In this document: piece after piece, positions 1-9,908 of the stretch | Layout of the letters: the number at the start of each line of letters is the position of its first letter | Numbering within the stretch: position 1 is the first letter of the stretch | NCBI GenBank assembly: GCA_025617745.1 | Contig: CM046853.1 | Coordinates: 5,762,873-5,826,872, forward strand | DNA length: 64,000 nucleotides | Direction of reading: 5' to 3' | From: Heliocidaris erythrogramma | Lineage: Eukaryota; Echinodermata; Echinoidea; Camarodonta; Echinometridae | Notes under the pieces: model-generated | Database searches by the model: none | What the model was told of the DNA's origin: nothing | The model's input: only the letters and a program-made list of their open reading frames with translations | Made by a program: the position numbers and the translations under genes

Positions 1-98
1 TTCATGCTGGTGCCCCCTCAATGTTCGGACCCATTCTATGCCACTGCATGTGTGTGTATATAATGCAATAAAGACTATTAGATCTATATAGGCCTACA

Positions 99-840
99 TG
101 TAAACACAACAAAAAAAGTACCCCCCCCCCCCTATAACTATAAAAGTTGTGAGCAAAATAACTTGGCAAGAGTGTTCTTACACTTATTGACTAACTATCC
201 TGTAAAAATAAGATTGATTCTAGTCATGCATGAGTGGGCAAACATTAAAGGCAAAAATGTCACTTTTCAGAAGTCATAAGGATCATTTTTATGTACAAAT
301 AACAGTGCATTTTAGCATTTCTTGCACGATTTTTAAAGTGTGCTCACTCAACCATGACACAATGACAACCTCTTATGTTCACACAACATGTTAGGATACA
401 TTTTGGTAAAAATATCTGGAGTTATTTTTTTTTCAATAGGCTGAATGGATTTTGCAATTTCAAATTCAGGAGGGTTGAATTTTTTTTTAAATATTATTGT
501 GCTCACCCAACCATAATAACGAGAAAAGTGTTTGGAATAGGTGTGAGGGGGTCAAGCGACTGATGATAAACAACAACACATAGATATGCACCAGAAACCG
601 AATTCGCTCAAATCTCTTTTCACAGAATCCCAAAAATGACACTTGTGACTTTTGAAAAGTGACAATTTTTGCTTTGTTTGTTCACTTATGCATGACTCGA
701 TGGATCAATCTCATTTTCACAGAAAAGTTAGTCAATAAGTGTAGAAACACTCCCGCCAAGTTATTTTGCTCAAAACCTTTTCGTTAAAAAGTTATGCTAT
801 TTTGATTAAGGGGGAAGTTACTTTTTTATTTGTGTTTATA
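99..840. repeat. Foldback element with ~170-bp inverted arms
   Basis: The left arm (about 99-275) and right arm (about 645-840) are diverged reverse complements. Both run from a TGTAAACACAA-like end through a shared core (AGCAAAATAACTTGGC) to a block containing TGTCACTTTTC. The loop (about 276-644) has no coding potential that I trust. The structure is seen directly; calling it a non-autonomous DNA transposon is inference, and no target-site duplication is clear. A C-run at 121-132 interrupts the left arm. Confidence 0.7.
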
Positions 841-898
841 TCATTTCTGTGACATGACATCTCTGACATTCGGAGGGCCAGGAATTCTGAAAGAGTAT

Positions 899-901
<3 letters not shown>

Positions 902-945
<44 letters not shown>
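902..945. repeat. (TA)n microsatellite
   Basis: Perfect TA dinucleotide run of about 44 bp. It directly precedes the block that is duplicated at 2258-2472. Confidence 0.95.
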
Positions 946-948
<3 letters not shown>

Positions 949-1041
949 GTGGAAATAACATATACAACAGCTTTGGCAACTCTCGTGGAAATATATATAC
1001 AATGCGAAAGGAAATGAGAGAATAATGGTTGCGTAACTTAA

Positions 1042-1943
1042 AGGAGAATTACGCTCAAAAATAAAGACGATAGTGTTCAAAGGTGTTATTTATTCCTACT
1101 TGTTAGACTATATGGCTTCGCGTCAAAATATACGAGATCGATACGAATCAAATTTTTCTGAGCAAAATTTACCATCTGCTAGCAATATGTATCGTCTGCT
1201 AGCAGCACATGGGGGCTGCCATTTTGTTTGTGTGTACAAGAAGATTTTCTTAATCCAAATGCTCAATTGCCTTTTTCAAAATTAAAAACCCATTTGAGAT
1301 TAAAAATATAGAATAGATGTGTCAATTTATTTTTAAACTGAAGATTTCCTTATATATTTCTGTTGAAAATCGATATTCGCTTAATAGAAATCTATTTTCT
1401 CGATACTGGACGTATGGGACGGAGCAAATTAATTCAAATTTTATGGATGCTTCTTCCCTGAGCATCTATAGCGGCAAACTATGCATTCACCTGCTTTCGG
1501 ATAATGGACTTGAAAAGTCAGAATGCATGCTGCATATATTATGTTCTGCTCTGTTTGGCAAACCCAAGAAAATAGATTTTTGTTAAGCAAAACCAGACAA
1601 TTTAAAAGTATCATTATAAAGATTTAATTTTTATAATACATGTAAACACCCACTTTATATTTTCCGTCACATATGGGATTTTAGGTAATGAAGAAAATCA
1701 ATTTAGGATTTGGATTCAAAATATCTTCCTGACTGGAACATTTCTCAATGGTTCATGTACAACTCCAAATCAGCAAGAAAATGGCAGCCCCCATGTAAAT
1801 GAGTAGGAGACGATACCGGGTGTTGGAAAATCTTTATTTATACCCTTTTCTGATATCTTATTAGAAAATGATTTAGGCCAATAAGTAGGAATATATTACA
1901 CCTTCCAATATAAGTAAATTTGTAATCTGGGCTTAATTCTCCT
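1042..1943. mobile_element. TTAA-target inverted-repeat element, copy 1
   Basis: The ends are AGGAGAATTA and TAATTCTCCT, flanked on both sides by TTAA (1038-1041 and 1944-1947). The same flanking sequence occurs without the element at 2378-2400, where GCGTAAC-TTAA-ATCAAAG is intact, so both the boundaries and the target duplication are proven within the window. TTAA duplication is characteristic of piggyBac-type transposition; no transposase is present. ORFs at 1073-1285 and 1317-1586 lie inside and look accidental, because their sequence is shared only with copy 2 at 4481-7041. Confidence 0.88.
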
Positions 1944-2005
1944 TTAAATCAAAGTTCCCCAGAGCTGTCCTCCCTTTTTGAAATTTTTGCAAAGGCTGAA
2001 AAAAT

Positions 2006-2076
2006 GTCTCCGCCGGGAATCGAACCCGGGTCGTTGGCTTAGAACGCCAATGCCTTAACCACTAGACCACGGAGAC
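2006..2076 (-). tRNA. tRNA-Arg (anticodon TCT)
   Basis: The minus strand folds into a full 71-nt cloverleaf. The 7-bp acceptor stem GTCTCCG/CGGAGAC is perfect, the D-arm stem is GTCT/AGGC, and the anticodon stem TTGGC/GCCAA is perfect. The anticodon loop is GTTCTAA, which places T33 before anticodon TCT. The T-arm is CCGGG-TTCGATT-CCCGG. The discriminator base is A (2005), CCA is not encoded, and there is no intron. A box and B box (GGGTTCGATTCCC) are intact. It decodes AGA. The 3' half and its flank are duplicated at 2389-2472. Confidence 0.93.
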
Positions 2077-2257
2077 AGGTCAGTGGTTTCGGCGACACCA
2101 GATTCAATTGACCGACAGATTGACACATCTTCAACCTTGTTAATTATTTTCCGTTGTCAGGGGCAGGTGAGTTTGAACAAAGACAAGCCGCGTGCCTCAG
2201 CTGGATCCAAGCGAATGCTTTGAGATACATGTATACATTAGAATAATTATTAACAAT

Positions 2258-2472
2258 ATTGTGAGGAAATAACATATATACAACAGCTTTGGCAACTCTC
2301 GTGGAAATATATATACAAAACGAAATGGATCCGCTTAGATAATATGTAGGTCAATTAAGAAATCATGATGATCTGATGCGTAACTTAAATCAAAGTTCCC
2401 CAGAGCTGTCCTCCCTTTTTGAAATTTTTGCAAAGGCTGACAAAATGTCTCCGCCGGGAATCGAACCCGGGT
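2258..2472. repeat. Direct duplication of 945-2033, without the TTAA element
   Basis: This block repeats the sequence left of the TTAA element (945-1037) and the sequence right of it (1948-2033), including the 3' part of the tRNA. It carries a 49-bp segment (2326-2375) absent from the first copy but present again at 2755-2803. It therefore documents the pre-insertion state of the TTAA site. Confidence 0.85.
2447..2472 (-). pseudogene. Truncated tRNA-Arg 3' end
   Basis: Only the acceptor 3' strand and T-arm of the tRNA at 2006-2076 remain. The sequence then runs straight into an AT-rich tract. Lacking the D and anticodon arms, it cannot make a tRNA. Confidence 0.88.
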
Positions 2473-2856
2473 ATATATAATATATATATATATACATACA
2501 ATGCCTTATGTTTGGTCTAAAAAAGGGTTAGACCTGCTCTTTTAATAATGGAGATGACTTGATCTAAAAAAATATATATATTACATGGTCCTGAAATCAT
2601 ATTTTCAGGAAAATTGAAAGAAAACTACTCTAGCCTCCCAAATGAACAGAACTGGGAGGGTTGGCGTGCCTTAATTTTTGCCCCTTTCCAAAAAAAAAAA
2701 AAAAAGAAACTCAAAATCGATCATAATTATATCCTCATTCCTCCCAAAAGATTTTGGATCCGCTTAGATAATATGTAGGTCAATTAAGAAATCATGATGA
2801 TCTGTTATAAACAAAAGTAGAACAATTCAAGAGAATCAAAATGATTACCGATACAC

Positions 2857-3197
2857 TAGCGGATCCAGGGGGGCCGAATCGGCCGCGGCCCCCCCTATTG
2901 GCGGCGAAAAAAAAAGAAAAAAGAGGGGGAAAAAAAAAGAAGAAGAAGAAGAAAGGAGGAAGGAAAGAAGAAGAAAAGGGGAAGGAAAGAAGGAGAAAAA
3001 GGGGAAGTTTATGGGGTATATGTAAAAGCATTTTTTGGCGCCGGTTTTTGTTTACTTGTCAGGGAATTATGGAGGGAAACAGGACCCCACTGAGCGACTT
3101 TTCGAGAAGCTGGCGAGACCAAAAAAATACGGGTCTACCTTTTCAAAAACGTTCATTTTTGTGCCCCCTCTTTTACTCAATCCTGGATCCGCCCCTG
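2857..3197 (-). mobile_element. hAT-like MITE (GGGGCGGATCC family), copy 1
   Basis: The right end reads, on the minus strand, CAGGGGCGGATCCAGG, the same end as the copy at 15239-15545. The two copies share internal sequence around the block encoding a CTGAGCGACTTTT-like motif, but in opposite orientation. Flanking octamers CGATACAC and CGATATTT match at 5 of 8 bases, an eroded 8-bp target duplication. A long purine tract (2909-3005) lies inside. The overlapping ORFs are low-complexity artefacts. Confidence 0.65.
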
Positions 3198-3743
3198 CGA
3201 TATTTCTTTACTTCTCTCTCCCGTCTCTCCTAATCCCTTTACCCTGTGTGCATAATAAACATTATGCTATCATTTGGTGGCCAGCAGTCTTCTCTTTCTC
3301 TCTTCCTGCTCTGCTCATCTCACTCAGATCTCTCTCCCTGTCTCCTTTCTGCATTTCCTTTCACCACTTGCCCCCTGCCCCCTGCCCCCCTCTCTCCCAA
3401 TACATGTATATCTATACCCCTTCTCACTTCTATTTATCACTTCAGTTCATGTTAACAGAAACTTTTAAGCTATCTACTATGCATATAAGTTCGAAGAAAA
3501 AAAAAAACTTTAAAAGTCAATGCAATGTACAAATCAAATGTTAATAAACAGATTATACCAGGGGAAAAAAATTTCCTTGATGGAAGTAGTGTCACTAATG
3601 TCCATATGCCTTGTCTTTTTTATGTTATTTTGTTCTCTTATTTTGTGCGTGTGTTGTATGTTGCACAATTTGAATAGACTAGTCTCCTGTTCCTCTCTTC
3701 ATCTACTTTTTCAACACAATTTCCTGCTCATTTATTTTTAATA
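3198..3743. other. Pyrimidine-rich unique DNA, no gene seen
   Basis: The segment contains CT-rich low-complexity sequence (about 3205-3400) and AT-rich sequence after it. The predicted ORFs are dominated by Ser, Leu, Pro and Phe from CT runs and are not credible genes. Confidence 0.6.
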
Positions 3744-4363
3744 TGTGACCCTGCTCCACAAAGCCAACATAAAATGATGTCTAATCCTAAAAGTGGAGAT
3801 TCCCAGCTTTGAAATGATTGGAATTAGAAGTTCCGAAATCATAACCCAATGCAAGGGAAAAAAAAGTCTAAACCTACAGAAGTTTACTTTTGAGAAAAAG
3901 GGAGTTAGATTTAAGAGTCTATTAAAGCACTCTAACTCAACAAGTATAGTGCATGGCGACAAAAGGAAGATTTTGAAGTCCATACAAAAATTACTATGGA
4001 GAAATAATCACATTATCCCAAACCTAACACACCCATTTACCACCTATGCAATAACTTACTCTATTTAGAAATAATGGGAGTTCAAAATGAGGTCAATAAA
4101 CAGAGTCATAAACAGATGAAGACCAAAACAATAAACACCTGACTGGACAAATAATATGGTCTACAACAATTTCCAAAAGGGTACTTTTACATTGTTCTGT
4201 GCTCCTAAATGTTCGTGTGATATAGAAGAACGTAAACTCTTTTAGGAATACAAAAAACAAAAAACTAAATATCAACTAAGCTGACCAAATGTATCTTTAT
4301 AGAACTCTACCATAAAAACAAGACATGCGACATTTTGAAGGTTTTGGGGTGCACGGTCACATA
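3744..4363. mobile_element. Short TIR element (ATATGTGACC ends)
   Basis: The left end TATGTGACCCTGCTCC is matched by the reverse complement of the right end, TATGTGACCGTGCACCCC. There is no transposase; the interior is AT-rich. The superfamily is not determined. Confidence 0.55.
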
Positions 4364-4480
4364 TAAATTCAAGCTCTCCACTCCACTTATACATCAAATT
4401 TATAAAAGTCATGCTCTTCTCTCAGGGCCTCAAACATTTAATCTGTTGACTACTGAATTCTTTAACTCCAATAGGCTTAA

Positions 4481-7041
4481 AGGGGAATTAACCTCAAAAT
4501 ATAAATGTGCTTATATTCAAAGATGTAATCTATTCCTTCTTCTTGTCCTACGTAGTTTTGCATTAAAATATATGAGAACATGGGTATAAATCAAGATTTT
4601 CTCAGCAAAATTTATTGTCTGCTAGCGATACCTCGGGGCTGCCATTTTCTTGATGTACGTGTGCATAAAGCTATTTGTAATCAGATTGCAAAATTGTCTT
4701 TCTTCCTGATACAAAATCCCATTAAAAATATTTAACAGACATATACAGTTAACAACAAAATTATTCATACCCCTTGGAAACTTCTATTTTTTTGCATTTT
4801 TCCTAAAAATGAATGGTTAACTGAATTTAATCGAACATCACTTGAATACATTTAGTTATCATCTGCAAATGAATGCCGTTTCTGGTTTCACCTCATTTGC
4901 ATAACAATAGAAAAGGTGAATTATCCAAAGTGGGTGATGTTCAAAATTATTCATACCCTTGGTGATCTATTGACTTTGTCAATCAGTATGAATCCAGTCC
5001 TTGTGATTAATGCTCGTAACACTTTCTTCACACTGTCACAATGCTTCTGGAGGTCTCTACTGAGATATCAGGCCAATACCTGGCCTCCAATGGCCCAATC
5101 TCCTTGAGGATGTTGTCCACACATGCCATCACCTGGTCTTCAGGGGATTCGATGGATTTAAAGCAGATTTTGTGTTTGCAGGTGGTGTAGTTTTAGACGT
5201 CATGAAGATAGGACTATGATATTGATATTTTTTGTTAATATTCCTTACATTTTAATGACAATTCTTTATCTAAGTTGAAACAAAGCACTCTTCCAGGAGA
5301 GACTTCCCTAGAGGCTTTCACCGTTGCACTCTCAAGGGAAGGTATTTCCTGATACTTTTGTTCCATTATTTTTAAGAATGTTTAGGGAGGCCATAGTAGT
5401 TGTCTAAAGGTTGGATGGTGCCAATTTTATCAGTTTATTCAGTTACACTGATTGACACATTTTTTATATGGACACCTGCAAGTGGGTACTCTAGTGAAGC
5501 TTAAAATACTGATCTTTATGTTCCAGTGCACTGTCAAAGTGGTAGCATTTTGTGCACTGCAGCTGGTAACATGAAGGGCATATGGTATAAATTTGGTTTA
5601 CATTCATTTTGATATCAAGGATTGTAGCTTTCATACCAAAGATACAAGGAATATACCATATGAAGATTGATATACAGTAACAGTCAATGTGGGATGTGTA
5701 TGGTACTCAAAGGTTACATACTGTTATTCATGGTGACCTGACGTTAGAGTCATGAAATGACTTTAATATCACCAACATGGCCTTCCTGAGCACTCTGATC
5801 AAGAATGGGGCCAATGAATAAAGGTGAACCCTCCCACAGGCAGTGCAAAAGGAAAGGGCTCTTCAGGAATGGTGCTTTGCTTCATAAGTAGATACAGAAT
5901 TTTCATTAAAATGCATGGAATAAATGACCGAAAATTTCAATATCATAGTCCTGTCCTCATGAAGTCGATAATTGCATCACCTGTAGGACACGAAATCTAA
6001 TGAACTCCCTGAAGGTCAGGTGAAGGCATGTGTGGACACATCCTCAAGGAGATTGAGCCATTGGAGAACAGGTACTGGCCTGATATCCCAGCAGAGACCC
6101 CTCCGGAAGCCATGTGACGGTGTATTGAAATAAAGTGAATTACAAGCATTAATCACAAGGATCGGATTCATACTGATTGACAAAGTCAATAAATCACCAA
6201 GGGTATGAATAATTTTGAACATCGCCCAGTTTGGATAACTCACCTTTTCTATTGCTATGCAAATGAGGTGAAACCGGAAACGGCATTCATTTGCAGATGA
6301 TAACTAAATGTATTCAAGGGATGTACAAGTAACTTCATTTAACCATTCATTTTCAGGAAAAATGCAAAAAACTAGAATTTTCCAAGGGGTATGAATAATT
6401 TTGTTGTTAACTTTACATATATTCTAAAAACGACAATGTGTTTTGTATTTCTTTGAAAATTACTGTATTTTACTAAATATACATCTATTTTCTTGATACT
6501 ATGACGTACGCGACGGAGCAAATTAATTCAAATTTATGGATGATAACTTTCCCGAGCGTCAATAGTGACAAAATATGCATTCACCTGCTTTGAGATAATG
6601 GACTTCAATAGTCAGAATGCGCGTTGCAAAAATTATGTTCTGCTTTGCCAGGCAAGCTCAAGAAATCGATTTCTATTTAGCAAAACCAGAGAATTTAAAA
6701 AGAAATCTATAGATTTCAAATTTTAGAATATATGTACACTGTACACCTGTTATGTATTTTCCATCATATATGGGGATTTTTTGTAATGAAGAGAAGCAAT
6801 TTAGCACGAGGATTAAAAAAATCTTCCTGACGGGAACAGTTTCCAGTGGTTCATGTACAACTCCATATCATCAAGAAAATGGCAGCCCCCATGTACACTG
6901 TAGCAGATGATACTGTGTGCTAGAACGTCTTGATTAAAACCCTTTTCTGATATTTTAATTCTAAAGTGATACAGACCAATGATTAAGAATATATTACACT
7001 TTTTAACATAAGTAAATTTGTATTCTAGTGTAAATTCTCCT
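4481..7041. mobile_element. TTAA-target element, copy 2, split by a Tc1-like insertion
   Basis: The ends AGGGGAATTA and TAAATTCTCCT match copy 1 (1042-1943). Internal blocks also match, for example the GACGGAGCAAATTAATTC block at 1416 and at about 6512. Flanks are TTAA (4477-4480) and TTTA (7042-7045), a target duplication with one substitution. A 1.67-kb palindromic element (4746-6413) interrupts it. Confidence 0.8.
4746..6413. mobile_element. Palindromic Tc1/mariner-like element with IR/DR arms
   Basis: The element is flanked by TA on both sides. Inverted arms of about 475 bp (4746-5225 and about 5937-6413), with weaker pairing further in, run from AGTTAACAAC ends. Each arm holds two direct repeats of AAAATTATTCATACCC about 185 bp apart (near 4757 and 4943, and mirrored near 6200 and 6384). 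This matches the IR/DR layout of Tc1-like transposons. The interior lacks a readable transposase. ORFs at 4916-5107 (+) and 6016-6243 (-) are the same arm sequence read in both arms. Confidence 0.8.
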
Positions 7042-7045
7042 TTTA

Positions 7046-9120
7046 TACAGAAGCCACCTGGTTCCCTTAGTAAATGGGTTAAAACAACAAAGTTTTAAGA
7101 CATTAATCAATAAAGCAAGCAGACATGAATAGTATTTTTTCCTGTAATAAAAGCAAATAAATATGTTCCAACAAATTTTATGCTTATATTGAACCTGTGT
7201 AAACTGGGAATGAAAGAGTGAAATTTTCATGGACTTTGAAACTAAAAGAATTACAGAAGGATAGCCATCATGTTAGTAATCGTCATTTTAGTTGTAAAAA
7301 TATACATGTATATGAAGAGAAGGGCAAAAAGTCACACATGTACATTAAATAAGCATAGACTGGATAAACACAGTATTCAAATACTGAAAAGATTTCAATC
7401 ATTTTCAATGGAGTGGTCTTACAAACAGCCATGGCTATATGATTTGTAAACATATTTTTCAGTGTAATCACTACTTCACAAGAATTATTTATACATATGT
7501 ATTTTTTATATTCTCTTTTCTAATATTCTTGTACTATCAGAAAGCGATAATGTCTACATAGATGTTCTGCATTACTCTGCATAACTATATGGGTTGATTC
7601 TGCATCAAAATTGGAAGTAATGTGTATCATTTACACACTACTTTATTTATCACACAACATAGTACATGTCACAGCAATTTGTTAGAAAGGTTCAGTGGGG
7701 ATTCGATAGTATTCAGGCTCGGAAGAGCAGTGGATTGATTTCACCATTAATATTTTGTAACTGGTATCACTTGATAACAGAATAAATCATTCTTCATTTA
7801 ATGCATATTTTTTTAAATAAAAAAATATGGGTCTTTAGCTAATTTTTTCCAACTATATCTATGAGCGAATCTTTGACAGGCCTTGGGCTTCTGATCTCTC
7901 ATCCACTCCAACTTGAACTGTTTGCCTTTTATATCTGAATATGTATAATGTATGTATTGGTATTCTTTCATAGATTTTCATCAGTGGAATAAACTTAATA
8001 AGATAATAATAATAAGATAATTCTTTTCAAATGAAAGAAATGGTTTTAATGCATATGAAAATATTGGCCTTAATTTAAATATACATGCTAATTCACAGCA
8101 ACACACTGCACTGCTTTCTTTATATAATAAAATCCCAATTTAGGTAGATGATATACCTGATATGCCACCATATAACACTACACAAATGAGATGATCATAA
8201 TAAAACATAATCCTGCTTTCTTTGTAAATATTTCAATACTTCATTAATTCCATTCTGTTAAGACCACTTTCTTCATTTGATACCATTACACATTCATGTA
8301 CAGCTTTGGAAAGAAAAGTTAATCTTGTCAGCTTAACTGAATAAATTAAAAATGAAATTATTTAGATGTCAAACATATAGCACACATGTAGTACCTCCAG
8401 GAGCAATGAAGGGGCACTCAACAGTACATGAGAAATACATATTATCATTATTATCACTTTTTTTATTACTTTTTTTGGCAAAGAAAACATTACGAAGTAG
8501 AAACACATTTGACAAAGTAAAGGTAAAGATAATGCAACCACTGGAATACCAGGAACAGAAGAAATAAACTAAATAATTGTAGCATAAAGCTTTCTATCCC
8601 AATTCCATTGGTTGCAAACAAATTACATGTATATATAAGCTGCATATTCTTTATAAATTGCATATACAATAATTATGCACATTTGCACAAGAATGTGCAA
8701 TAGAAATTACACTATTATGTTAAACAGAGATTAATTCATACTGCATCTCCCACTGAAATGGTTAACATATCACTTATAGTTTGGGAGAGAAAATAAACAA
8801 ATGGAACATAGAAGAAAGGGGAAGAGGTAATGGGGAAGAAAGAGAGAGAGAGAGAGAGATAGCAGAATAAAATAGAATGAAACGAAGAGAGAAAGAAGGA
8901 AAAAGTGAGTGAGAGAGAGAGAAGAAATACAAATATTCACAAAAATATTACACATTTCGCATCAGTACTAATAATATTTAAAAAGATTAATATACCGCAG
9001 TATATACATTCCCTTAAAACATATGATCATTGGGCTGTGATTAATAAAAAGAACCATTATTCTCAAGTCTAAAGAGAGTTAATCAGAACCTCACAATTCC
9101 ATGATTATGAGCATCATGAC
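7046..9120. other. Intergenic AT-rich DNA downstream of FMO
   Basis: I see no exon-like ORF, RNA gene or clear element here. There is a GA-rich tract at about 8810-8930. The short predicted ORFs are low-complexity. Confidence 0.6.
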
Positions 9121-9149
9121 ATTAAAATTGAAAAATTAAAAAAAAAAAC

Positions 9150-9345
9150 AGCACGCCATGCTGAGAGCGAAGCGATGACCACCCCCAGTGCAAGGACTTG
9201 GGTAGCTCTTCCCAATAATGAGGGGAGGAGTTAATGGCAAAACAATGCATACGCCGAGTCCGCGCCCGGAGTTGAAGGGACTTTACGGGATCGACATGGC
9301 GGGCATTTACTGAGATGTAACGCCCGGCTGCATCGCAATGAACAA
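9150..9345. other. GC-richer island of unknown nature
   Basis: A roughly 195-bp block much richer in CpG than its surroundings. Read on the minus strand it ends in a run of T (9139-9147 region), as a Pol III transcript might, but I find no convincing A/B box or known snRNA core. An open frame crosses it on the minus strand (9122-9364) without recognisable domains. It may be a retroposed fragment or a small RNA gene; unresolved. Confidence 0.3.
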
Positions 9346-9827
9346 TTACACTGAAGAGGTTCATCTCATTGGTGATGTAATGGTGGGAATTAGTTTTTTT
9401 TTACAATCAGTAAAATCTACCAATTTGGGGAGACTACATATACGTACCAAACGTGACACATCCACGATAAGAGACTTGGGCCAAAATACTCTTTCTTTAA
9501 CGTACAATCCCTTTATACTAAATCATCATTAAAATTGCTTAGGGGGTAAATATTTTGGAGAAAAAGCACAAAAAAACACGAAAAGGGTGTGATTTGACCA
9601 AAGGATAAAACTTGTTTAGGGGGACTTTGGAAAACATGTGGTCACACGTGTGTATAGTAATATATTCTGACTGCCCCAAGGCAAGGAAAGGTTACAAAAC
9701 AGGTAACTGTAAATAACAAGGCCCCTATTAAAGTGAACACACTTTTGTGTGTTACAAGATGCAGAGACTTGGGATGCACCACGCCTGGGATGCACCATGC
9801 TTATTTTGCTGCAGCATTTTTTTTCTT

Positions 9828-9842
9828 GGGGGGGGGGGGGAG
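9828..9842. repeat. Poly(G) tract
   Basis: A G homopolymer run lies about 70 bp downstream of the FMO stop. It may lie in the 3' UTR. Confidence 0.7.
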
Positions 9843-9908
9843 GATGGGGAGGAGGCGTAACATGTCATAAGTAAACAAGGCTGTAAACAAAGTATAATCT
9901 TCAGCCTT

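Noticed and set aside
2792-3233. Lysine/glutamate-rich and serine/phenylalanine-rich ORFs
   Set aside because: They are translations of purine and pyrimidine tracts inside a hAT-like MITE.
4916-6243. Mirrored ORFs at 4916-5107 and 6016-6243 as two genes
   Set aside because: They are the same sequence in the two inverted arms of the Tc1-like palindrome.
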